From NCBI RefSeq assembly GCF_000003815.2, contig NC_049986.1:12512968-12576967 (forward strand): a stretch of 64,000 nucleotides of DNA, read 5' to 3'. The first letter of the stretch is position 1. Each line of letters starts with the position of its first letter. This stretch comes from Branchiostoma floridae. Taxonomy: Eukaryota > Chordata > Leptocardii > Amphioxiformes > Branchiostomatidae. Below the pieces are notes generated by a model. That model saw nothing but the letters and a program-made list of their open reading frames with translations, had not been told where the DNA came from and did no database searches. Position numbers and translations under genes: made by a program. Shown piece after piece: positions 24,537-38,081 of this stretch.

Positions 24537-27500
24537 ATGGCGACAACTATTGGCGGTGGAGGAGTTTCCGCGGCTTCTCACACCCCTCAGGTACGATAGG
24601 CATCATCAACACGCATTTTTATCAGCTTTCATAAATCTATAATGTTCATAAATACATTACTTCAGAGGGATTGTGCTGTTTTTGTACGTCACCTGAGTAT
24701 GACTGTGTTTTGTCTGGCAGTTTCACTGCCCCCCTCCCCACTTCAAAGCGACAGTGCACCACTGCCATAACAAGAGTTCGGAGACCTCATACCGTCAGGA
24801 AATATTCAGAGCCTTTGTAGATTTATTGCCCCTTATCACTGCTGCAACCATTTCTGTTGCAACGCTCCCTGCAGCATCCATCCCTGCCACTCCTTTTCCC
24901 ATTGTATCTGTCGCCATTGCATCCACCGCTGTCACATCTGTTCCTGCGGCATACGTTCCAATGCGTACGTTCCCACTGCAACGCTTCCCGCTGCATCTGA
25001 CCAAGCTGCATGCTCCAAGCCACATCTGTCTAATCCTCATCTGTCCAAGCCGCATCCATGCTGCCATATAGGTTCAAACCACATCTCTCTAAGCTGCATC
25101 TGTGCAAGCTGCATCTGTTCACCTGTATCTGTCCTCCTGTATCCATCCCTGCAACATCAATTTTTGCAACCTCAGTCCCCGCAACATCTATTTATTTATG
25201 GGTTATTTGTTTATTATTGTTTTGTTATTATTATTATTTATTATCATTTTTATTTATGGGCCCCTCTTATCTGTCCCCCTGTATCCATCCCCACAACATC
25301 AGTCCCCGTAACATCCGTCCCGCTGCATCTGTCGCCATTGCATACTTCCTGTCGCATTAGCCCCGCTGCTCCAGCCCCTCCGTCAAAGCTCAATGCACAA
25401 TTGATGTGGTCTTTTGTAAACAATGGTATTTTCAATAGCCCTGACCAGTCAAAAGTTTGAATAATGCCAGGTTGCATGACTTTTTTGCCAATATGTTTAC
25501 TTATCCTATGGTTCTTTTTTCTACCATTTTAATCACAAAGGAGTTGCAGGCTGAGATCAAGACATTTGTCCAGGGCAAACATGCCACGTTTGGGCACAAG
25601 TTGACTTTGGAGGAGCATGCTAGAAGCGCCCTCTCTCTGCTGAGGACCGTACCTGCAGCCCGCTCAGCTGTGCTGGAGTTCCTGCAGGGAATTTTTGATG
25701 AAGCAGTCAATTCTCACATCCTTCAAATTGAGAGTGAAGGTTCAGGTAGGAAGATACATGTATATGAGATTTTTGTGTAATGCAGAATCCTTTGAGTTTG
25801 ATGTTTTTAAACTGCTGATATTTCGACCAAGACTAACAAGCAAGCCCCATACAAGGATATTCAACAAAGACTTGCAAATAACTATGCTTTAAATACTGTA
25901 AAACTTGTTTGTAGCTGTTTGATTTTTGTGACTTTTGTGGTGACCTTTAACCTGAAAATTATGACACTAAATGTATGTTTTGTAACTTTTTGTTGTTGCT
26001 AGGGACTGTGGGTCCGAACTTGGACCCAGTCATACAGGAAGTGTGCAGCGTTTTACTGGGCTTTGTCAAGGTCAACCCTCAAGCATGGGCTCCTCTTATT
26101 TCTGCTGTAAGTACACATGCACATACAATTTAAAACATCACACTGCGAGAAACAGATCCTGGTGAGAACACAGATTGTTCTGATTTTGGTCAACAAAGGA
26201 TAATTTTTTTTTTGTAGAATCTATAACATAAACATAAGGAATTAATTAGCCCCTTTGTTTCACTGTCATAGTGCATTGTCAGTGGATTCCATGTAGTTTA
26301 TAAATGTATCTCTCTTATGGTTCTTGTTTACCTTGGAATGTTATCAACAAGTTAGGTGCCTAACAATAATTATTTTGGTCATGGTTTTGTTGCAGTGGTC
26401 AATTGACCTCCTGGGACAGATTAGCACCAAATATGCAGGAAGAAGAGGTATTTATTTGCAGTTATCACAAATTAAATATACCATACTTATGATTTGTTAA
26501 ACATTTTAAGGTGTTACTTGTCTTAGAATTTGAGATAGCCTTGCCATAAACTATAGTATGTAAAGGTAAAAGAGAATGTATGGTTATACAATGTTACCTG
26601 AAATGTTTTGTAAGTGATAGGTAGAAAGTACTGCAGGGCTGGGACATGTTTTTGTACTCCCAAATAAATGCCAGTCCATCACTGTTATGTGATGTATGTA
26701 CTAAGACTAAGAGTTCCCATTCCTTGAGTGTTGAACAGTGAGAGACATTATCCATATTTAACAGTTGGTCTATAGTTCTGTCAGTTAGGTTTTTTTAACT
26801 TGTGTGTGTTTCAATTGTAGGAGTCCCTCACTCTTCCAGTCTGAATGAGCTGTTACAGCTATGGATGACTTGCAAAGGTACAGGGATTCTGTGATTACAC
26901 GCATTCTTAATCTAATAGTACCATATTCACTTGCATTCACTAGTACTTGTCAATTAGTATTTTGTACAGGATAATCTGCAGCAATCTATTTTGTCAAGTT
27001 TAAATTCATATACCTGTATATCATTCTGTAATACTAAGTGACTTGCTACGGGTATAATCGACAGCACTTCTCAATGTCTTATGAACAGCACTTCTTAATG
27101 TCTTATGAACATTGCTTCTCAATACTGAATATTAATTTTACAGCAACAAGAACTCTGATGGATATCTACACCCAGTGTCTAGCAGCAATGTTAGTATTTT
27201 TCCCGTTGTTTCTAGCTGTAAACTGTGTATCAATCAATACTTTGTATGCAAGCTACAGTAACTGTATGAAAATGAAGTGGCAAAGAGCCTGACTATAGAG
27301 TTCTCTGTTAACAAGCTTCAAAATTTTCAAGGAAGAAACAACGATTTTAGACAGGAAACCCACCTAGAAAATCTGTTCGTGGTTTGACTGGTCACGATAG
27401 ATTTGATTTTAGAATTTTAGATCAGTTCTACAGTTCTTTTTTACCCTTTTTGATAATGTAATAATTACATGTAATTTTGTATTTGACAGGACTGGTAGCT

Positions 27501-30500
27501 CTGCTGACCTGTGTGTAGATGCACTACTGGACACATCAGTGCAACACTCTCCACACTTTGACTGGGTAGTGGCTCATATTGGGTAAGGATGATCCCTACT
27601 AATGTGGAGAAGTGACATAGAAGATGTTCTCTCTCCACAATGAAGTTGGCTTCAGAGTGAAGTTGTACTCCTAGTGCCATTTTACTACAGAGATCATGCA
27701 AGGCACCTAAAGTTTGTTAGTGAACCATGATTTTTTAGATATTGAAAACATACAATTTTTTTCAATCATGAAGGACAACATCAATTTTAAGGATAGTTGA
27801 GCTTTGTTCCAGGTATAGTGAAAACTCCATAAACACATACAATGTAGCTCACATGTATGTTATTTAAAAGTGAATGTACTCAATTCATTCAATGCAACAT
27901 GTATCTTTTCTTTAACCTGTATCATGCTCTACTATTCTCTTGCTCTAGCTGAAGTGGCCCTGTGTGACCCAAGGGCTATAGAGAAGGAGATTGATATCAC
28001 CCTAAACACTGAAAGGTGTTGGAAGGGTTTTAACTCACTAGGATATTGTGTTCTGTTTAGGTCATCCTTCCCCAACACCATCATCACCCGGGTCCTGTCA
28101 TGTGGTCTGAAGGACTTCTGCAGCCACAGCAGCAGCCAGGTGACGGAGAGCCACGTGCCCAAGCTGGCGTCTGTGGTGGGCATCCTGGGACACCTGGCCG
28201 CTCACCATGCACAGGACATCAGGGAGGCTCTGCTGCAGCTCTTCCATGTAGGGGCTGGCTAATGTTCTGTATTTTACTGCCTGATATACATGCAGTGAAA
28301 ATCATGGCCTATATGACCACTCTTTTGGTCGTCCCTTAGTTGGTGATCCCTGTGTCAATCAATGATAGCATTGCAATTAGCTGTCCAACCAATGGGAGAG
28401 TGACTGTGTTTTTTTAATTTTTTTTTAATTCTCCTGTCGATTTGACAGATAAGCAGGCATTTGCTTGTTTGCCTGACCTGCACATGACTTTTTAAGGTGA
28501 AGGAGGGGTGTGCAATTCCTTCTCCACCCTCTCGTCTATTGGAGCAGTAAGTCTCACAGGGGCAACTGTATGCAACATGTGAGGCGGCTCCAGCAGATGC
28601 AGCTTTGTTGTTCGGAGTTTCCGTCTCCTAGGAGGACTTCCGACCAAGGATGTAAGGGGTTCCTCCTACCCCCGACTCGTGTCATGGCGGGTGCGTCATG
28701 CCCGAACGTACCCCTAAGGCCTGTCTCAGCCACAAAGGCCTGCCACTGCCACTAGCCGCAGCTAGATACTTATTTACACCTGAGTTAAGGGAGGAAAGTC
28801 GTGTTTGCCTTTCCCAAGGGCACAAGATCGGTGGCACGGCAGGCGGGTGACACGGCAGGCGGATTCGAACCCGCCATCTCTCGGTCTTGAGCCGAACATG
28901 CTGCCACTGCGCCACGCGGTCCCACGGTAACTGTGTGTAACTTGTATTTTACAGGTCATCATTCATTGCAACTCTCTCTCTTCTTGAATATGTTTGGGAT
29001 TTTTTTTCACAGGTTAGCCTAAGTGAGGGTAAACAGGAACAGTACACTGTGCCCTTCCTGCTGGAGCTGGCCACCATGTCTCCCATGCTACTCAGGGTCA
29101 TCACAACTGAACTGGTAGACTCTTGTAAGTGATAATGTTCATCATACATACTTACTGCTTCATCTGCTTGTTACCAAGCACATAGTAAGATTATGGTACT
29201 TGGACACACCCACTAGCCCAATGGCTGCATGGAAAGTATTCATAATCATTTATAGAGACATGAAATATCAAAAGTCGTTTTTTTTATAAGTAGATTCGTT
29301 TTCTTGTCACAGAGTTCTTACTAACACGTAGAACTGCCAGGTAAGTAAGTCATACAGAGCATACCTTTAGCTATCTTGAGTTGAGCAGAAAAGATATTTA
29401 AATGATGTTTCTGTACCTTCCACAGTGAGCGCTGATGTTCTAAACCAATTGGCAAGGCAGTTATCAAAAGGAAGGTCCAAGGCAGACATGGAAGGGTACG
29501 GATGAAATTCTCATATCAATGTCAAATTATTTCTTTAGACAACAATAGGGTGATCAAACCTTAGTATGAATGCTTTTCAGCACAAGGATGTGATGTTTTT
29601 ATTGTTGATAACAATAATAATGTTTTGCTGTCATGCAAAACCAGAGACAGAGCATATATGAATATTACCAGAAGTAGCATTTGTGCTGTGTGAATGTTGT
29701 TCAGCAACGGGGGCAGGGCATATGTGAATGTGTATGATAGACACAGCATGCATGTATGTGCATGGTTATATGTTGTTCAACACCAGGGGCAGACCATGTG
29801 CACATGTGTATGACAGAGATGCATGTAAGTGTGTATGGTAGGTGAATGTTTTTCAGTACAAAGGACAGGCATGTGTGAATGTGTATGATATAGAGATAGT
29901 ATGTGAGTGGTAAGTGAATGTTGTTCAGCACCAAGGACAGGACATGTGGACATGTGTATGACAGAGATGCATGTAAGTGTGTATGGTAGGTGGATGTTTT
30001 TCAGTACTAAGGACAGGACATGTGTGAATGTGTATGACAGAGAGAGAGTGTGTTGTAAGTGAATGTTGTTCAGCACCAAGGACAGGACATGTGTACATGT
30101 GTATGACAGAGATGCATGTAAGTATGTATGGTAGGTGAATGTTTTTCAGTACAAAGGACAGGCATGTGTGAATGTGTATGATATAGAGATAGTATATGAG
30201 TGGTAAGTGAATGTTGTTCAGCACCAAGGACAGGACATGTGGACATGTGTATGACAGAAATGCATGTAAGTGTGTATGGTAGGTGAATGTTTTTCAGTAC
30301 TAAGTACAGGACATGTGTGAATGTGTATGATAGAGATAGTGTGTGAGTGGTAATGAATGTTGTTCAGCACCAAGGACATGGCATGTGTGTACGTGTATGA
30401 CAGAGAGAGGGTGTGTGGTAAGTGAATGTTGTTCAGCACCAGGGACAAGACATGTTTGGATGTGTATGAGAGGTTGTGTTTATGTTGTTCAGAACCAGAG

Positions 30501-33500
30501 ACAGGACATGTTTGAAAATTTATGATGGTGATAGTGTGTGTGGTAGGGGAATGTTGTTTAGCACCAGGGACAGAACCAGTTTGAATGTTAATCAGCTATG
30601 ATCAGACAATTGTATACAGTATGTGTGTGTGAGATTTGACTTGCTGCTCTCCTACTCTTCATGTCTATTGCTGTTACCATGAAGAATTGCCATGCAGAAT
30701 TGACAACCATGTCATCTGATTCCAACCTCCAGACTAATATCCCTGGTTGTTCACCTCATCACCAAGACTGGCAGTGGCTGCCAAAAGGTCCTGAAGTTCC
30801 TACTGGATACTGCCTGTCCAATGGATCAAAAAGGTAGGTGATATATATAACCATATGGTCCAGAAATATGCAGAATAAACTTTAAGTTTAAGGCTTATAA
30901 ACGACTGGAAATTTTGTTTCAACTGCTGGTTGTAAAATGTGTAAACTATTTGATTCAAACAATTGTGTTTTGAATAGGGTTGGGATCAGGATTATTGAAA
31001 CTTGAATGTCTCTGCCTTCAGGTGAAGTGCCACTGGATCCTGCAGTGCAGCACACATGCACAGTTATTCTGGTATGTATAGTTTGTGTTGAGTTGTAAAG
31101 TCTAGATAAAGATTCTTATCTGCCTAAATGCTTAGGTCAGGTCTAGCCCTTTCCTGCTCTGATGCTAAAGAGGATCATTTTGAAAATATTTTCTTTCTTG
31201 ATTTTAGGCACATCAAATCTAATGTTGTACAAAAACATTAATTATAAGTCTGACTCTGTTGTACTCTACAGTAAGTCGTTGATCATGTACAACTGAACAG
31301 TATGACACTCACAGCAACAGACTCTTTCTTCATCTTTTGCTACAGCTGTGCATCCTTAATCATCACTAACCCGTCTTGACATTAGTACCTTACTTTACAT
31401 GTACCTCAGCCCCTTAGTAACTCCTGTGCCTTTAGGGCACATTGGGCCTTCCACCCTGCCCAGTTCTAATCTTCTCTCTAGTACACTATTCTTTAAAGAC
31501 TACCAACTATATTTCTTGTTGAAACTCTACTTTTCTGTTCCACTAGAACACCCTGGTATCAGACCTACAGAAGTTGGTGTTTGGCAGGGCCCAGCAGGGA
31601 GACATTACAGAGATCCTGTTCCTCTCAGAGCTGCAGGCACACAGGACACACTTGTGTCAGGAGATGCTATCGGTCAATGGTAACAGGTAAGAAACTGTCA
31701 ATCACAAGAAAATACAGTGTACATTTATATATGACATAGATGTTTGGGAAAGATGCAGTTAAGAAAGCTTGTGTAGTACAATGTATGTCTGCCTCAATAT
31801 TAACTTTTTCCCCTGTACTATATTGTAAATTTTTGTAAAGACCCGAAAAGCTTGTACTGTTTTGTTTTCTTTTGCTTAGTATTGGTAAGTAATACATGAA
31901 GCTTACTGTATGACTGTGTTTGAGTCAGACAGTGGTGGCTGGTCCAGATCCTGAGGCTGCTGGGCTGTCACCTTGGTGAGAGTTGTGCTGCAGACATCGT
32001 GACCTTCAACCTCCAACATGCTCAGTCTCAACAACAGGTATTTATGTACACTTGTCACATATTCAACAGTCAATTGAACACATCCAGATACATAGTCACA
32101 GTCACATGTCTCACTACATGTGTGGGATGTTTGAAATTTCCCATCCAAAATTTCTTGTTTGAAAAGTTCTGAAACGTTTATTAGACCTGTTTAGCAGCAT
32201 ATTAATTTTGAGTACTTTTAGCAATTGGTGTTTGAAAGACGTACATGTTTGTACACTCTAAATGGAAGAGGCACATTTACTGGGTTCAACTTTAGTTGAG
32301 ACTGCTCAACTGGTGCTTGGATTAATGTATTCTTGTATGTTTTGGTATAGCTGAGTAGACACTTCATAGCATGTATAGTTTTTATTTTTGCAACATGTAC
32401 ATGTACATTTGTACATAAATTCAATCTGAATTCTGACTTTTAAAGTGGTCACATTGCACATTTTGTTTTCTGTGTAATTCTGATGTAGGAAACATAAACT
32501 TAGTAACTGATGATTGGCAACCACTTTGGGGCATAACAGAAGAGCTGCATTGACATGTTTCCTTATCTTACCCATTGCACCACCTGGTACAGCTGGGGCT
32601 ACTACTGGAGCTGCTGGAAGGGTTCCAGTGCTGCCTGCCTGACGTGACAGGTGCAGCTGTCTGCAGGTGCATGGACTCTCTACAGACAGGGACGCTCAAC
32701 AACACACAGGTCAGTACTAGTCTATTATATGGACTCACTACAGACAGGCACCCTCAACAATACACAGGTGAACACTTTTGTACCAGTAGGTATACAATTT
32801 GGATATCTTAGATGCTTTCCTCAGGATGACTGCACCCATTGAACTCCACCCACCTTTGGACCCATCTTTACATGTATGTCATGCCTCCATAGGATGGCTA
32901 CTACTAGTGCCTCACTACTTTTGCTCTGATATGATAACTTTTCATTATGTACACCACTATTTATTATCACATTTAATGCTGGACCATGCATGCATACACG
33001 TAACACACTTCACAACTTTGATTGTAAAACAGGCAAAACACAAATACTGCCATCTTTCATGTATTTTGCAGGCAAGCAGACTGTTGGCGAATATTGTTCA
33101 CCTGCTCAAGAGTGAGGACATGGGAAAAAGGCATTTCAGGTAAATATTCCCTTTTAGGCCAAGTGCACATTTTATTTACTATTGTGGATGAAGGAAGGAA
33201 ATGCCACCCTCAGTATGCATTAAAATGTGTCATCCCAGGCCCCTAGATATATATTTGTGTAGAAACGTTGTTTCCTGTTTCCAGCTACAAATATAACTAT
33301 CATATGGTATCTTTAGTTATATCATATCCTTAAAAATACAAACTTTCACATGAATTTGATCCTGTTTTTCTAAATGTATTTGATGTGTATAGGGACCAGA
33401 GTTAACTTCATGTTATTGAGTCAAACAAAATTTATTTGTTAACTTTCAGGTGGCAGCTACAGGAGGCCATCCTGCTGCACCTGCAGCCCATGACATCCCA

Positions 33501-36500
33501 GCTGGAGCACAGCTGCCTCCAGGTGGCTGCCAAGGCCATGCAGATCCAGGCCATCGTGGGCTTACCTGCCAAACCCACCACACCTGCCCTCATTCACACC
33601 TGCCTGGCAGCTGTCAGGTGTTTCTTCAGGGTGCTGCATGATACAGGTGTGATAATTTTCTATAGTTAAAATAACAGAGCAAGGTTGATCTATGCTATCA
33701 TTTTGAACAGTTGTTTCCTATAATTGTAATTTCTTATAAGTTGTATGAGAACTTGTTCTCTGTACATTGCAACTTGTTATTTGCTCGAGAAGATAAAGTT
33801 TTCTTAAAAATCATGGCTACCATGTAAAACTCTCTCCAATAAGATTTCTCCAGTGTCACTGACGCATCCTCACTGACGAAAGACATTGGATGGTTGTCTG
33901 AAACATCTGACCATTTCCAAAATAATATCCAGTTGCTTGAGTAACTGCTTTTTGGGGTATCTTATTTCCTTGATGTCTAACCTTCATTGATGCATGGCTT
34001 AATCAGTTAAATGCCAAAGCAACTGTCCCAAAATCATTTGCAGTCTGGATCCTACTAATGTTCTGTAGTCTAAAGTTACAGACATCTAAATCTATTTTCA
34101 TATCACTGTTGTGATGTTATGTGATACAGTGTTATTATTGTGTGTTTCAGACCTTGAGGAGAAGATAACAGTTATCCAGTACTGTAAGGTGTACCTGTCC
34201 CATCTGTGTGGGGTGCAGCTGGGACAGACACTGGTTATACGGCATCTGGTAAAGGGTATGCTGGACAAGGTGAGGATAAGACAGGAGGGCATTTGTACAA
34301 TAAAGGACTGTTGTGCTGACAATTAAATGTTTTCATAACATATAATAATGCATTACAAAGGTTTTGCTTATGATGAAAAAATAAAAAAATTGTACCAAGG
34401 AAATGTTCCTGCTTTTGATTTATATTACTTTTATACCTTAACTCTTGTATCTGTTATTTTTAGGAAAATGCAGTGTTATTTGGAGCTAAGGTGAAAGGTA
34501 AGTCAACTTTTATGAATCATATCCTCTGAGAAAGTCACAATATCTTTCAAATTTTACTGTATAACCTTCCAATATACCAAATGGGTAATTCCCAACATAA
34601 TACAAGGATTTGTATACTATTAGGTACTAGTACCATGTAGTCAATATTGACCTAAGGAGGCCATATGAAATGTAAGAAAGATGCGACCAACACAGTTCTG
34701 AACTTAATTCTACATTGTGTACATGTACATGTAGATTATTCCAGTGGTGAGAGCAGTGAGGGCCAGTCCTCCCTCCTGCAGCAGAACATCCAGCTGGGCC
34801 GCTCCAGCACACCAACAGTCTTCCACGCAGGAGTCATCGGCAAGGGGCTCAGACCTAAGCCTGATGCCAAACAGTTGCCAAGTGTAAGTTCCTCAACATA
34901 TTTAGAGGTCCTACATGTATGTTTTACTATAGTATGTTAGTAAGTCTATCATATGCATTTATATTAGGTGCTTGGTAATTTGTAACATTAGCCATTTCAG
35001 ATAGTGACCTAAAACATTGGCCCCATGTATGTGAGAGCTTCAGTCATTAGCCTCAAATGTCAGTCCCTTGTACATAAAAGAAGCCATCACACATGTCTAG
35101 AAGTGTAAGGATGACCCAGTGTGCTTGACTAGATTATAGATATCCAAGCCACAACACAACCGCATTACACTACATGTACAATGTAGGTAGTGAAAAAGCA
35201 TTGTGCTTTGTCATTAGTTTGAGGTCGACCAGAAAGAAAAATACAGCCAAGGATGAGGGTTATATGTCCTGTCCTTTGTGCTGAACAGCATTCACGTTCT
35301 AGATGCAGTGTTTCACCGATTATAAAATCCATTGATTCCCCTCTGAAGTTTGGTTTTATTTTTGCAGTTTTTAGAACGACTTCTCTAATGCAAATTCATG
35401 ACACTGTGAACATACCATTCCGATGTATTACTAACTTAAGAATTGTTTCAACCTTGAACTGAAAATGCTGCAAAAACCTACAGTACATCATGTATATAAT
35501 TGTTACATCCAAATGAATGATTCTCCTGCAGGACCAGGTAACAGGTAGTTGCCAGGCAGTTCTGGATGTCCTGTACACCTGTACCCTCCACGAGCACCAC
35601 CACGCCTCCATCCCCAAACATGAGGAGGACAGGATGGACACCTCCGACAGTCGCGTGGAGAGAAGGAGGATATCCTCATCAGGTTGGGGACGGTCTAACG
35701 CCAAACAATTTTCTTTTTAATTGGACACAAATAAAGCTGATGAATATAAACATTCTTGCACACTGGAGCTTCAACATTAAGTACATATTTAGATTATAGA
35801 AAATTTCTTACAGCAGGCACAACTTTATATCTATATCCATTGCCCATTGTCAGTGTTTTCCGAGCTGCAACTCTTTTCTTGACTTTTTTAGGCTCAAGAA
35901 CTCTTGCATTACTGGTTGTAGAACTGGTCTGCCCAGATGTCATCCAAGCCCCCACAGACTGGCCTGATGAGGAGTTCACCAAGTACACTGTAGAGAGGTA
36001 TATGTGGTCTTCTTTTCAATGTCAAATAAAAAAAGGACATTCATATGACATTGTGTGTGTGTGTGTGTGTTGTCCTTGTGTTATTTTCAAAATTTGTGGA
36101 AGCAATGTCCATTGCCAACTCAAGCTTTCTTTGCAGAGATTTACACATTACAAGAAAGTTTAAGGAAAATCCAATACTTTGGGACATCTTGAAGATGGTA
36201 GCAGAAGGCAAGTATCATTTTTACTGTCTCTTAATGTGATTTCAGCTCAGAATTTCCTCTATTTTTTAGATGAACTTTTTTCCATGGGTGTACATGTAAT
36301 GTATTATTCTGTACTGTCTTGGTTTGAAACTGATTTGAAGTTCATATCTTGACACATTGAAATTGCTTGTGTATGACAGGGAGAACAGCACTGTGTCACT
36401 GTGCAATACTGCTGAGTAGTGTGATCTCCACCCTGATTACCCACTGGGAGGGTTCACGTAGCAGCGTGACAGCTGACACTCTATGGCACCTCCGGGCATC

Positions 36501-37616
36501 ATGCAAGGCGCTGGAGTGTATGGGGGAGGTGAGCAGCTACATTTGTGTGACTGGGTAAAGTTTCTCACTGATGTGGCCTCACAGGGCTCAAATGCCCGTC
36601 TGCAACTTGCAAAAGAATTGATAAGATTGCAGAAAAAGTTAAACATTTTGTAATTTGAGCCCTGGTTTGCTAGTTCCTTTCTGCAAGTCAAAAAGGCTAT
36701 TTTTAACCTCCTCGCTTTATGCCACCCTTCGAGATTGAAAAATTTCCTTTCAACTGTTGTGACAAGCAAATTGTGTTAATATGTTTTCAATTATGATATT
36801 TTGTAGGCTTTGAACCATAGGTTGAAAATTAAGTGTTTGGCTTGTATTTTGTTGAATATGCTGATCCATGTTAATCTTTATTGTCTTAGTTTATAACAGA
36901 ATTACATGTGTATGTTTACAACTTGATTACTTGTTCTATTCCAGGCCCATCTCCTGCCGGCTCCGCTGGGTTATGTTTCAGAACTGTTCCACATCGTGAC
37001 TCCATATGAGGTGGCACTCCTGCTCAGGGAGGTTTGGAAGTTTATGGTGGTAAGTCTGGTTCAATTCAACGTGTAATAGTGTTTGTTCTTGTGACAAGAC
37101 ATATCATTTTGCATTGGTGCTGTATTAAAGTTTCACTGTATTAAAGACTGAATTATCCTACCAAAAAGAATTCTTAACGTATGTTGTGTGTCTCTTGTAT
37201 TTATTTTTAATTAGAGTGGATTTATTTTACATACTTGCTTGTATAAATGTAAACCAAGTGATGAAATATTTTAAAACTGTAGTTCTAGTACCAAAACCAT
37301 TGATAATCACTTCATCGATATCTTTCCACAGGAAAATCCACCTTCACCAGAACTGTACAGTATGAGGGACATCACTGGACGACCAATCAGATTCTTCAAC
37401 CCAGGTAAGACAGCTAAGTGAAAAGTACAATCTATCCTCAGTAGTATGGCTTTGCTTCAAAGTCACAATCTCATATTGCAAAATCGGGATTGCTAGCCAC
37501 TAGAACATTATATACACCGCATGTACTTACTAGTGTAAACTGAACATATGATACTAGTAATATGAAGACAATATGTCATTGTCTGCAATAACAATGTTAT
37601 ATTTGCAGACCTGTAA
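24537..37616 (+). CDS. INTS5: Integrator complex subunit 5, 27 exons
   Basis: INTS5 is a helical-repeat scaffold of the nuclear Integrator complex, which cleaves snRNA and attenuated RNA polymerase II transcripts. Exons: 24537-24590, 25541-25745, 26003-26106, 26396-26447, 26821-26877, 27144-27189, 27490-27582, 28061-28247, 29013-29124, 29426-29495, 30733-30833, 31022-31071, 31547-31686, 31929-32037, 32593-32709, 33072-33139, 33450-33646, 34151-34269, 34464-34497, 34735-34883, 35532-35682, 35892-35997, 36137-36207, 36380-36528, 36945-37049, 37332-37404, 37609-37616. All phases agree; total 2,727 nt, 908 residues (human about 1,019). Diagnostic stretches: [48 protein letters not shown] and [11 protein letters not shown]. 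The final exon adds only two residues; the C-terminus is shorter than in vertebrates. Exon 23 ends in a GC donor. Confidence 0.95.
24840..25370. repeat. Degenerate GCATCC/CTGC-rich tandem repeats
   Basis: Units of about 15-24 bp built on GCATCTGTTCCTGC and GCATCCATCCCTGC recur across INTS5 intron 1, with a short AT-rich interruption near 25,190-25,260. The resulting open frames are low-complexity. Confidence 0.6.
28590..28923 (-). mobile_element. tRNA-Leu-like SINE
   Basis: The minus-strand head begins GGGACCGCGTGGCGCAGTGG, with A box, a 7-nt CTCAAGA anticodon loop on a 5-bp stem (anticodon CAA), and B box GGTTCGAATCC with a GGCGG/CCGCC T-stem. The variable arm is too short for a true tRNA-Leu. 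A body containing CCTTGGGAAAGGCAAACACG follows. The structure is a tRNA-derived SINE, not a tRNA gene. It sits in INTS5 intron 8. Confidence 0.7.
29690..30590. repeat. Minisatellite, about 145-148 bp period
   Basis: A unit containing GAATGTTGTTCAGCACCAAG, then GGACAGGACATGTG and GTGTATGACAGAGATGCATG, recurs at about 29,913, 30,060 and 30,209 with further partial copies. Each long unit is made of diverged sub-units of about 50-75 bp. It fills most of INTS5 intron 10. Several open minus-strand frames here are repeat artefacts. Confidence 0.85.
32671..32769 (+). repeat. Duplicated exon end with splice donor
   Basis: 32671-32711 (last 39 bases of INTS5 exon 15 plus the GT donor) is repeated at 32729-32769 with about four differences; the GT is kept. 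Use of the second donor would add 58 nt and shift the frame, so the first donor is the coding one. Confidence 0.8.
33868..33955. repeat. Dispersed short repeat
   Basis: ATCCAGTTGCTTGAGTAACT occurs here, and a near copy lies at about 23,073 in a MIGA intron. The flanking GAAAGACATTGGATGGTTGT segment looks repeat-like, but only two sites are in the window. Confidence 0.4.
35258..35298 (-). repeat. Isolated antisense minisatellite unit
   Basis: ATGTCCTGTCCTTTGTGCTG followed by AACAGCATTCACG is the reverse complement of the intron 10 minisatellite unit, with few changes. It lies alone in INTS5 intron 20. Confidence 0.6.
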
Positions 37617-38075
37617 AGGAAGCACCTTGCAGTGGTACTTTCCATCCTCCACAGCAACATCCCCAAACTTGGTCACCTCTACTCCAGATTTCAACTTCAG
37701 TAACTTTCTTCAATGTTTCAAAAATGATGTGTCCCAACAATTTTGTATACATGGTTCTAAAAAGGTATTAAACTATGTATCAGGATAATTGAGAGGACAG
37801 TTACATTGTACATACAAAGTAATATGTAGAAGGATTGAGATGGATTACATGTATATACACTTAATACATTTTCAGTGTATTGATGTAGTTTAACCTTAAG
37901 CACACTGAAATAGTCATTTGATTGGCAATTCTCTATTAGTTACAGTGTTAGGCAGCAGGGAGAAAGTTAAAAGCTGCTGGGACATAGTGCTCACAAAAGC
38001 ACATACATGTAGCTCTAGAAACATTGTCTACAATGTATTGTAGATGGATGTTAACAATGCGTGAACACTACATAG

Positions 38076-38081
38076 AATAAA
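38076..38081 (+). promoter_or_regulatory. Candidate poly(A) signal of INTS5
   Basis: AATAAA about 460 bp after the INTS5 stop, before the convergent TRIM gene. A second AATAAA lies near 38,291. Confidence 0.5.

Noticed and set aside
24754-25071. Open frames in both directions in INTS5 intron 1
   Set aside because: Produced by degenerate GCATCC/CTGC tandem repeats.
28850-28923. tRNA-Leu gene on the minus strand
   Set aside because: Too short a variable arm for tRNA-Leu and followed by a SINE body.
29701-30448. Series of about 100-codon minus frames with repeated NNIHLP-type peptides
   Set aside because: They arise from the 148-bp minisatellite in INTS5 intron 10.
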